Position numbers and translations under genes: made by a program. From positions 4,826,643 through 4,890,642 of the forward strand of contig OY848927.1 of NCBI GenBank assembly GCA_963693285.1: 64,000 nucleotides of DNA. Reading direction: 5' to 3'. Shown here in pieces: positions 12,340 through 22,664 of this stretch (positions are counted from its first letter, which is position 1; each line of letters starts with the position of its first letter). This stretch comes from Xestospongia muta. Lineage: Eukaryota > Porifera > Demospongiae > Haplosclerida > Petrosiidae. Under the pieces are notes generated by a model. The model was not told the DNA's origin. It did no database searches and saw only the letters and a list, made by a program, of their open reading frames with translations.

Positions 12340-13059
12340 GTTGAGTAAATTAAGGCGTGTCTGGTATTTTGCAAAGATAAATCAACTGGATTGAGTGGGT
12401 TCAAAGGTCAGATGATGTTTTCTTATCATTTTTGCTTCATAAAAGTTTACCATATAACAAATTAGATTATGTCAAATTCTACAAAACAAAAATATTTCTG
12501 ACAACTATGTCTCTTCATATGAGTTGTTTTTCTTAACTATGACACTGTCGTACTCCTCCATCTCTGCTATGTATGTCACCTTAATATAAGTGTAGGCACA
12601 AAAAAATGTAGTAGCTCTGATAATGATAAAAGAATATTTCAATATACATGTAAAGTATGAAGCCAAATCTATGTAGAGCTCTCTCGATTTTTCTTTTAGT
12701 TTCTTAATATTTTTCTGTTAATTTTAAATTAAAAAAAATTTAAACATGATTTGTCAATTATAGTTTTTGCCAAAAAAATATTTTTTGCAAAAATTGAAAA
12801 AGTCTTTTTAGCCTATCAATGTTATTATTACTAAGTGATTGAGTGTTACAATGGGCTAGAGTCACAGTTATAATTAAATGACAATCTAAGACATTGTGAA
12901 GAATTGATATTGTGAGTTGTTCATTCAATCCAATGTATGTATAATTAAAGTATGTGTAAAGTCAACCAAGTCAATGTAAGAAAATAAACTGAAGATAAGT
13001 AAAAGTAACAACACTGCAACTATAAATTATTGGAAAAACCAACACACATATAATTCTAA
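12340..13059. other. Spacer between receptor copies A and B
   Basis: Holds the 5' flank of copy A. Its 12340-12700 part is visibly similar to the 5' flank of copy B at 15050-15400 (for example ATTTTGCAAAGATAAA and the CTTCATA..GAGTT stretch). A single diverged copy of the 39-bp unit that is amplified at 16738-17050 sits at about 12860-12907. No gene is seen. Confidence 0.6.
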
Positions 13060-15043
13060 TTATAGGGTGGTAACTGAAGTCTCAGGTTCTTCTTTACTTT
13101 GTACAATAACTTGCTTTTCTTTTGTTGTCTATCAATCATACTTATAATGTACATTGTGATTACTATTTTGATAAATAAAGGTAGCTTAAATTTTACAATT
13201 AGTAATAATTTGTTTAACTAAGGTGAAAGTTTATAAAACATTGTTTCCAAAGAGAGCATACTAAAGTAATTTTTACAACAGGTTTAAATCTAGTCTCAAG
13301 GAACTCAAAGAAGGATCTGTTCAAACATTTTAATAGCAAAATATTTCAATTGAGGAATTATTTACATGTTTTAGTAAATACGGTAATTAAACATATTAAT
13401 GATCTGTAAAAGTTAGGAATGTAGGTATAATAGGAGGAAGTAAAGAAATTTAATGAAAGGTATTAAAACTACTAGCCTAATATCTCAGTAGTATTACTGG
13501 TAGGAAGACATAGTTTCAAGAGCAGACTAATCTGGTAATCTACCAGAGTGTTTACAGCTGTCGCTATTAATAATAAGGAAAGCTGACTAATTAGGACAAA
13601 ATAATATATATGGCAGGATGTCAATATTCAATTAGGTATGTGATAGTATTCTTTTCACTAAAGTAATTTTTACAACAGGTCTAAATCTAGTCTCAAAAAA
13701 TTCAAAAGGGGGTCTGCTCAAACATTAATAGTAAACATATTCCAATTAAAAAATTCAATACATATTTTGTTTCATTACATGTTTTATGAGGTGAACAAAC
13801 TAGTGATCAGTAATGTTAGGAATGTAGTAGGTGTAATAAGAGGAGGTAACGAAGCTTATTAAAACTACTAGCCTAATGTCTCAGTAATGTTACTCCTTTC
13901 ACTTGTGATAACTTGAATACAATATTACATAAACTATGAGAGAAAACAGCTTTATTGTTTGTGGTTGATCAGCTCTTTACAAAGTTGTTATTCAATATTG
14001 TGTGCCTCATAATACAACTTACATTGACAAAAATATTTTCTTCTTGATTTATAATAGCAATATGTCTCCAGTTATATTGTTTACATATGGCAATAAAAGC
14101 AGGAGCAAGTTCAATTGCTGTAGAAAGCATCTGAAAATATGACTTGAATCTGACATGGTTAGTCAGCTCAAAAGATGAAGCACAAGATAACTGTTATGAA
14201 AGAAAGGTAGTCACAGAAAAAGAACTTGTTTTATTTTTCTATCTATCTATTCTCACTTATACCTGTGTGATGTTATAGAAGGGACTGATTTTAGCTGTTG
14301 GTTCAGTGGCAAGAGAACATCCTGACTCAACAATATATAACTTTGGAACATCTGAGAAAACTTGTTTGATGAAAGCTTCTAAGGCCACTGTGTGATTACA
14401 CTGAAACTGAAATTGAACTCTTCATAAAAATGTGAGTAACAACAAATTAGCATAAGGGGTCACAATATCAATCCCTCTAATTCTAATTCCCAGGCCCAGT
14501 GAGAGCCTATATTAGGGTCCCTGGGACAAACTAAGGCAGGAGTCATGTTACATGTATATCTCTTTTATTGTATAACATTATATCATATGACAGGGTCAGT
14601 GTAAAGTCTGTATGTATGCATGCCATAAAAAAATAATTAGAACTCAAATATAACTTTTCTAGGTTTTACTAAATTAAAGACGAGAGGTCTACTTCAAAGG
14701 TACAGTAGTCTACTCCTAACACAAGTACTAGAGATTGTGCATACACAATATATACCACATGAAAACAGAACTTATATAATGTGCTCACTACAGAGACCTG
14801 TGAATCTGTTAGCTGATAGTGTAATTTGTAATTTGGTAGCAATGTAGGATGATCATTGATGAGATCTAGTGCAATCTGGACAGCAGGTACAGTGCCTGAA
14901 CTGTTGAAAGTGTTTCCAATAAAAGACATAATGAGCTCCAAGTAAAGGTCAACACGTGAGTCATTGGTTATATCTTCTGGAGGATAGATTGAGTGGATGG
15001 CAGACACTAGCTCCAGTATTGAGAATAGTACAACAAATTCCAT
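13060..15043 (-). CDS. GABA-B-type receptor tandem copy B, internally deleted (TM-less; possible pseudogene)
   Basis: Exon 1 (about 14798-15043), exon 2 (about 14265-14403) and exon 3 (about 14020-14200) encode a signal peptide and the first part of the Venus-flytrap domain. All three are open and have normal splice sites. No homologue of exons 4-16 follows: 13140-14020 instead matches intron 3 of copy C (20490-21380). The next homologous piece is the terminal exon at 13060 to about 13128, preceded by a plausible TAG acceptor and open to TAA. Exon 3 ends, and the terminal exon begins, in phase 0. Splicing them would therefore give a secreted protein of about 205 residues without 7TM. Exon 1 and the 5' flank resemble copy A; exon 3 and the following intron resemble copy C. 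It may be a pseudogene, or it may make a soluble fragment. Confidence 0.7.
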
Positions 15044-15660
15044 GGTAAGTATAAATAAGGCTTGGGTAGCGCTAGCTGGTATTTTGCAAAGATAAACCAA
15101 CTGGGTTTAAAGGTCAGATAGCGTTTTCATATTATTTTTGCTTCATAAAGCTTACCAATTTTACTTCATAACAAAGTACATTGTGTCAAGCTTAAGTGCT
15201 ACAAAACAAAAAATATTCTGACAACTATGTCCCTTCATACGAGTTTTTTTTCTTAACAATGACACTATTCCTCCTTCTCTACAATGTATGTCAACTTGAA
15301 CAAGTGTAGGTACGTACGTAAGAAATGTAGTAGCTTTGACAAGACTATTAACATAAACACAAAGCCAAGTATAGAGCTCTCTCAAATTTTTCTTAATTAG
15401 TTCTGATAATTTTTTAGTATAAAAATTTTAAAACTCTTTTTAGCCTCTCAATGATATTGTTACTAAATGATTGAGTGTCACAGCAAAAATCTATTGAATA
15501 CATTCGTTGTTTTCATGATGTAATTGGTTCATATTATAAATACAATAATAAATATTCCACTCATTTTGTACCATGTATTTTATAGGTAATGTATATATGA
15601 TGGATTAATTACAACTGTATAGTGTTATGTGTTTTTATTGAATAAATTTATAAAAAAAAG
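15044..15660. other. 5' flank of copy B, no gene
   Basis: 15044-15450 resembles the 5' flank of copy A (12340-12850), including AAATTTTAAAA-rich runs. It probably contains the promoter of copy B, but no specific element can be named. 15480-15660 is AT-rich without recognisable features. Confidence 0.5.
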
Positions 15661-16160
15661 TTGTGTTGCCCAAACGATCTTTCGTGACTCACATCCACTG
15701 AGGAATCCACTTAGGCTCCAGGATTCCCTGCTATTGCTAGCTAGGACCGCCACTGTGGCTTGGTAACCATCGTCCGAAGACGAGGTAATCCTGGCTGGAA
15801 CTTCGCCCTAACTTCAAACCAGCCGTACTGGGTTTTCGAGCATCGGGGAAATCATTGTCATTACTAAACCGGGACCACAATGCTCCGGACCTCGTCACGT
15901 TTAAAGGGAGACTACCAGCCGTATCCTAGTCTGCCTTTCGGATACTCTTACGAGTATGCTGGTAACCATCTCAGAGGTCAATTTAGATGCATCGCAGACG
16001 CTGGCCCAACAACACAACCTATCCAAGGTTGTCTTGGGTTTTTTTATATCTACTTACGATTTTTTCTTCAGGGTTTTGTGGGGCGCGGCAGTGAAGCACT
16101 ATGAATCTCGTTAACGACTATTATGCCCTAATTACCGACATCGGTGAACAAAAGCCTGTT
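15661..16160. other. GC-richer unexplained block inside the receptor array
   Basis: About 500 bp with visibly higher GC than its surroundings and bounded by AT-rich DNA (a poly-A run just before 15661). It contains short hairpins such as ATACTCTTACGAGTAT near 15946. No copy of it lies in the other spacers, so it looks inserted. The outer bases TGTGTTG...GAACA are compatible with a solo LTR, but I find no clean target-site duplication. It does not match any tRNA, 5S, U1 or U6 sequence I know. The longest frame (15880-16104) has no recognised domain. Confidence 0.35.
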
Positions 16161-16737
16161 TAAATAACTAAGGGCCAAGAATAAAATTGGTCCTATTTGA
16201 GCAAACTAGAACAACACTACTAATTATATTATATATATTTATTTTACTTTTTTAGAGCAATTAATAAATAAATTAATAAATAAATAAATAATAGAAGTCA
16301 AGTTAATATCTTAAAGTTCCAAGAGAGGAAGGCCTGCACCATCCTCCATACCTATACCACTCCTCCATTTCACTCTAGAAACTTTTAAACACAAGTCTGT
16401 TGTATAAATCAACAAGAAAGATAGTCTAGCTCTTGTAGGAAAAACAATGTATATATAATTTACATTGATGGTACATCATTTTGTCATTATTATTACAATC
16501 ATTGGATTAGCGTAAGTTAATAACCAACATAAAAACACAAAAAACCAATTGTCTGTAAAGCAAGTTATTTTCTACATTGATTCTAATAAAGAGTGGTAAA
16601 ATACCATCAAAGAAACAACAATACTACATTAATTGGTAATTTAAAACTAATGGAAATACTGCAACTAATGTAAAACATCCATTTTCCAAATGTTGTAAAG
16701 TGAAAATTTTCCCTGTGTGTTGTAATGGGCTAGAGTC
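16161..16737. other. AT-rich spacer, no gene
   Basis: Contains a short TAAA microsatellite (about 16260-16292) and otherwise featureless AT-rich sequence. The last 20 bases before the minisatellite (GTAATGGGCTAGAGTCACAG) match those before the single-copy unit near 12850. Confidence 0.6.
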
Positions 16738-17050
16738 ACAGTTAATTAAATAACAATCTAAGACATTGTCAAGAATACAGTTAATTAAATAACAATCTAA
16801 GACATTGTCAAGAATAACAGTTAATTAAATAACAATCTAAGACATTGTCAAGAATACAGTTAATTAAATAACAATCTAAGACATTGTCAAGAATACAGTT
16901 AATTAAATAACAATCTAAGACATTGTCAAGAATACAGTTAATTAAATAACAATCTAAGACATTGTCAAGAATACAGTTAATTAAATAACTATCTAAGACA
17001 TTGTCAAGAATACAGTTAATTAAATAACAATCTAAGACATTGTCAAGAAT
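16738..17050. repeat. Minisatellite, 8 copies of a 39-bp unit
   Basis: The unit begins ACAGTTAATTAAATAACAAT and ends ACATTGTCAAGAAT. Eight copies run head to tail with almost no divergence: one carries two extra bases, and one has a substitution giving AACTATC. A single diverged version is present in the spacer beside copy A (about 12860-12907), so the array grew from one ancestral unit, only next to copy C. Confidence 0.92.
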
Positions 17051-17188
17051 TGATATTGTGAGTTCATTTATGTATAATTAAATTATGTAAAGTCAAGCAA
17101 GTCAATGTAAGAAAATAAAAGTGAGGATAAGTAAAATAACAAACACTGCAACTATAAATTATTAGAAAAAAATCACATATAATTCTAA

Positions 17189-20100
17189 TTATGGGGTAGT
17201 AATTGAAATCTCAGGTTCTTCACTTTGTACAAATTCTTCTTTCTCTTTGTCCTCCACCTATTAACATAATGTTTGTATGTTCATTCTAGACTAGTTGACT
17301 TACCTTTCCTCCAAGTTGACTTACTCTCTTTGCTAAGAATTCTATTTTATCTTTGTCACCTAGGAAAGGATCACTGACCACTTTGAAGTCTTTTGCAGTC
17401 AAATAATTTGCCAAGGTGACTTTGTCTGACTGGTTGTTTTGTGGAGAGGTGAAATTAATTATTGTTTCAGAAAAGACATTTGTTCCAGTTGGATCTCGAT
17501 ACAATCCTACCATCTATATAAAAAATGACATATTTTAATGAAAACATGATAACACCCCCTAATACAATTAGCAGTACAACATCTATATACTTAAATTTGG
17601 GATTTGTCTATGTGTAAAACGTTATGTAGCATCATACCATGTAAGTACTATTTTTAAAAAGCATGCTATTATGCTAAGGGCTTAGGGAATAGAGATCTGT
17701 AAGATGACATATATAATCCTGAACAAGATATACATAAAATCAGACCGAGTTCTTATGATGTGTGAGCTATACATTATATACATGAAGCAATGCTTATTAT
17801 GTAACTGACCTGTGGAATAAACACCAATGCAAGGATAACAGTGGCCATAATGAAAATTGAGGTAGCAAACAAGACAGAGAAGGTGTTCACATATTCATTA
17901 AGAGTGATGGATGCAATAATTTCTATCACTAATACAATACTTGTGATGTAAATTGTAGCAGCTATGAACTTGGAATCATTGAGTCCTTTCACTTTAACTC
18001 TCCGGGTTCCAAATGCTAAAAATAGGGCAATAACCTGAAGGACACCTTTGTATCCATATAGAATCCCAAGCCATATATCACGTTCCTTTGATTCACAAAC
18101 ATATGTAAAGTAATTGGTCTTGTAACCCAATTCCTGGGGAGGAGAGAGAAATTAAAACACTAATTTAGTGGATAATATTTAGTGACAACTGACTCCTCTC
18201 TCATCTGATGGTTTTTCTTTCCTACTGATCAATTCTGCTTGTGTTCTTCCACCATTTATTGCAGTCAGTACACCAATAAATATTAAATCAATGAGTAACA
18301 CCACAAGTACAAATAAGGCAAGTTGCCAATCTTTGATTGTCTGGAAATAAAGATTTATGGAAAGATAAGTGAATGGACATACAGACAGACAGACAAGTAG
18401 ATGAATGAAATAATTAATAATGAGTACATGGTTACCTTCCTCTTTGGTGAAGGATTTGTAAAAATGTAATATACTCTCCACATTTTTGCTAGTATAGTTC
18501 CAAAACAAAGAGAATAACCAAGTGAAAATATTCTTGGCTGGATCTACAAAATATTAAATACTTGGATCAAAATGTCATGCTAACATACATTGCATAGAAT
18601 AGTCTCAGCAATTTGAGTGTATCCGGGTATAGCATAGAGGACAACACTTGTGTACAGGATTATAGCTCCAATTATAATGATGTAGTTCAACTTTGGACTT
18701 GTTAATTGTATCAATCTACATAACAACAGAAAGTAGTAGTCAATCAAGAAATGTAGTTACTTTTTTTTTCTGTAGACAACAATGAAGACTAGACATCCTA
18801 TAGAAAATACTATACCACATACTGCCAGTAAAGTATAGATCACTGTGATAGGTAGAGCTACAGAAACAATCTCTGTCTCTGGTACTCCATCATATGGAAT
18901 GACTGAAATGAAAATTAATTCACAATAATAGACACACAATTATATAATTACTTGTCCAAACAGTTTCATCTGTTATATTTGAATTATAACTAAAAACAGG
19001 ATCATCTTGTACATAGATTGATGCTATTTCATTTAAAGAAAGGTACTCTGAAGCTAACAAAATAATAAGTTAATCATTAAAGTCTATAGATACATTGTAC
19101 TGTACCATTTACTCTATATTGAAGAACACGTAGTCTGTTAACTGTTCGTATACCTTGAGATGTAAAAGAGACAGGACCCTAAAAAGTTAGAACAAAAGTC
19201 AAACTTGCTCTATGTTTATCTTGTGTCATTCACAGTGATTCCTTCAAAGTTTGTGTTAGAGAGATGATTAAACATCAATTGGTTTACAACATAGTTTTTA
19301 TAAGTGAAGTCTTCTATTTTGAATTCTTCTGTATCATTGTAACGATCTCCATTAGCCTCCTTTGCCAATGTATTGAGTGATGCATTGTTAGCCAATTCTA
19401 AGAATTGATGTTTAGTGATCACACCAATTGAAATACTTACCATTAATTGTTAGGTTCAGTGCAAAGGCAAAGGCCCACATTCCATCAAAACATTGTAGAC
19501 CATCAAATATATAATTGTAATTTAACTCTGCTAGTCTTCTGATAAAACGTTCACTAAATTGATTATGACTCTATAAATGTACTTCATAAAAAAGTCAATT
19601 TATAGTAAATAGTTCAACTTACAATCCCTGTATCTGTCAGTGCTGTTTTATTGGTTCCATCTGGATCCTGGTTCACAGCAAGACTATAATCTAATACAGA
19701 CTTAATGTCTTGTGTGGAACAAGTTGTATCATTAGATATCCACCATCCAGGACGATACCAACCATATGTAATGAAAGTATACCTAGGATATATTCTGCCA
19801 GTCTTGAAAGCCTTGTACAAAGAATATTAACAGTTTGTTATATAATATAGACTTACTTCACACAATACTGTTATGACATGAGATGAATACATTGCCAGAA
19901 AGAAGATTCTAGCATCATTTTCCTAAAGAGGATAAAATTAGAATTATAGAACTGAATACAATGTAGTTTGTTTCTAACTGACAAAGAGATCATCTCCTAG
20001 TGACAGTGGACCATCCTTAGTTTCAAATTTCTTTTGACTCCATGTAATACTTTCATTGAGGAACAGCATTTTGATACGATTGACAGTCTAAATGTAAACT

Positions 20101-20787
20101 GACAATAAATACACTTGGTATTTTTTGGTAAAACATAAATTTAAATTTTGTCAAGACTGTTGTAAATAAAGTTTAGTTATAAAACATTAATTCCTAGTAT
20201 GTTATTTTAAATACATCATTATGTACAATCTCTTGTTATAGCTCATGAATGGAATACATACTTATCATATGGTTTCTTTGTCGTACTATATATATTCCAA
20301 CTACTAACGATAAAATTTTCAGTATTTGGTATTATAAACACAGTTTGTTTTCAATAGCATCTGTACTGTATCAATAAAACTGAAAGCTGGAAGTAAAAGC
20401 TATACATTCAATACAATGTCAGTTTAATAAGGTATATATAACCAATATAAATATAGTTATTAATAATAAGTTGATATAGCTCTATACACATCATACTTAT
20501 GATATACATTGTGCTTACTATTTTGATAAATAAAGCTAACTTAAATTTTTACAATTGGTGATAAGTTGTTTAACTAAGGTGAAAGTTTACTAAAAGACAT
20601 AGTATTCTAAAGAGAGTATACTCATTATATATAATGAGTATACTCTCTTTAGAATACTATGTCTTCCTACCAGTAAAATAGTATTTCATTTTATATATAT
20701 ATATATATATAATGAAATACTATTTTAACCAGATTACTATGCTCTTGAAACTATGTCTTAAGCTTTCTACCAGTAAAATAGTATTTC

Positions 20788-20829
<42 letters not shown>

Positions 20830-22115
20830 GAAATACTATTTTACTCGTAGGAAGACATACTTTCAAGAGCATACTAATCTGGTAATCTACCAGAGTGTTT
20901 ACAGCTGTCGTCATTAATAATAAGGAAAGCTGACTAATTAGGACAAAATAATATACGGCAGGATGTCAATATTCAATTAGGTATGTGATAGTATTGTTTT
21001 CGCTAAAGTAATTTTTACAACAGGTCTAAATCTAGTCTCAAGAAATTCAAAAGGGGGTCTGCTCAAACATTAATAGTAAACATACTCCAATTAAAAAATT
21101 CAATACATATTTTGTTTCATTACATGTTTTGTGAGATGAACAAACTAGCGATCAGTAATGTTAGGAATGTAGTAGGTGTAATAAGAGGAGGTACTCAATT
21201 CAAACAAAACCTATTAAAACTACTAGCCTAATGTCTCAGTAATGTCACTCCTTTCACTTGTGACAACTTGAATACAATATTACATAAACTATAAGAGAAA
21301 GCAGCTTTATTGTTTGTGGTTGATCAGCTCTTTACAAAGTTGTTATATTATTGTGTGCTTGACTTCATAATACAACTTACATTGACAAAAGTATTTTCTT
21401 CTTGATTTATAATAGCAATATGTCTCCAGTTATATTGTTTACATATGGCAATAAAAGCAGGAGCAAGCTCAATTGCTGTAGAAAGCATCTGAAAATATGA
21501 CTTGAATCTGACACGATTAGTCAGCTCAGAAGATGAAGAAGCACAAGATAACTGTTAAGAAAGAAAGGTAGTCACAGAAAAAAGAACTTGTCTTTTGTTT
21601 TTCTATCCATCTATTTTCACTCATACCTGTGTGATGTTATAGAAGGGACTGATTTCAGCTGTTGGTTCAGTCGCAACGGAACATCCCGACCCAACAATAC
21701 TGACCATTGGAACACCTGAGAAAACTTGTTTGAAGAAAGCTTGTAAGGCTATCGTGTGATTACACTAAAAATGAAATAAAAACTAAACACAATAAAAAGA
21801 AATACGAGTACTAAACAAGATGATTTTGACGGTCATGATAGCATGTTATATAATGACAGAGACCTGTGAGTCTGCTAACTGATAATGTAGCTTGTAATTT
21901 GGTAATAATGTAGGATGATCATTGATGAGATCTAATGCAATCTGGACAGCAGGTACAGTGCCTGAACTGTTGTAAGTGTTTCCAAAAGACGTGATGAAAC
22001 CAAAGTAAATGTCGACACGAGAGTCATGTACATCTTCCGGAGGATAGACTGAGTGAATGGCAGACACTAGTCCAAGAATTGAAAATAACACGGTTAGTTT
22101 TGTCCCTAGATTCAT
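17189..22115 (-). CDS. GABA-B-type class C GPCR, tandem copy C
   Basis: Same exon plan as copy A, with all exons open. Exon 1 (21864-22115) has a signal peptide and Venus-flytrap start; exons 2-3 lie at about 21.76-21.38 kb; the rest run from about 20090 down to the terminal exon ending at 17189. Ligand-domain landmarks: GSGCS, SCASSSSEL, GWYRPGWW, GPVSFTSQG. 7TM landmarks: RKKK after TM1, FSLGYSLCFGTILAKMWRVY, WLGILYGYKG, LNDSKFIAATIY, FIPQ. Intron 3 (about 20.10-21.37 kb) is enlarged and carries long palindromes. The 7TM exons are almost identical to those of copy D (one difference, Q versus H, across a 109-residue stretch), whereas exons 1-5 are more diverged. This points to gene conversion. 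Length is about 820 residues; ligand unknown. Confidence 0.88.
20594..20883. repeat. Cluster of long palindromes in intron 3 of receptor copy C
   Basis: Three nested or adjacent inverted repeats: a perfect 72-bp palindrome at 20594-20665; a hairpin at 20674-20727 with an AT-repeat centre; and a 156-bp hairpin at 20728-20883 whose arms contain ATGCTCTTGAAA and AATAGTATTTCATTA around a TA run (about 20790-20826). The right arm of the last hairpin continues into sequence shared with copy B (near 13500). The palindromes therefore arose by inverted duplication of resident intron DNA, or by insertion of a foldback element, after the copies separated. Confidence 0.9.
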
Positions 22116-22311
22116 TGATATTTTCTAGCTGCTTGGATGGTGTAATAAAGAAGCGAACACCATAGATACGTATATATACGTAGTCTATTAATTTTGCTAA
22201 TAAAGGTTACTGTCTTATTAAAGTTTGCGTTATAAAAATTATCGACTGCTTATAATAATTAGTTATAATTGTATAGTATAGTATTATATAGTATTATATA
22301 GTTTATAGTAT

Positions 22312-22443
22312 TAGAATGCCTGTAATACAACGCTATACTTTAATGTGAAATTAATACTATACCCCAGACCCTAAACTTTGAACATTGGAACCTAAATGTA
22401 TTAATTTCACATTAAAGTATAGCATTCATTACCTGCATTCTAG
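22312..22443. mobile_element. MITE-like foldback element upstream of copy C
   Basis: 132-bp element with terminal inverted repeats of about 45 bp starting TAGAATGC and containing CTATACTTTAATGTGAAATT. The inner 26 bp are essentially perfect. It lies about 200 bp upstream of the copy C start codon. A decayed relative of its internal sequence occurs at 58271-58340, supporting a dispersed family. No ORF. The rest of the 22116-22664 spacer is AT-rich with short GTATTATATA repeats (22271-22310) and no gene. Confidence 0.65.
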
Positions 22444-22664
22444 ACACTTCCTAATATTAAGTTAAAATGCATACAATTGCAAAGATTTTTTCTCTAGACA
22501 CACAATAAAAGATTCACGAATATATGTATAATAAAGAAAAAAAACAAAGATGTTGGTAAATCATTATGAGAAATAAATTTAAAAATTAAGAATGGATAAA
22601 GAAACAATTATAACTATAAATAATAAAAAAATTATTGGAAAAAGTTACACACATATAATTGTAA

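Noticed and set aside
15880..16104. 74-codon ORF in the GC-richer island
   Set aside because: No recognised domain, no splice context, and the length is expected by chance in GC-richer DNA; kept only as part of the unexplained block.
16738..17050. Repeat array as a possible CRISPR
   Set aside because: Units are contiguous without unique spacers and the context is eukaryotic; it is a minisatellite.
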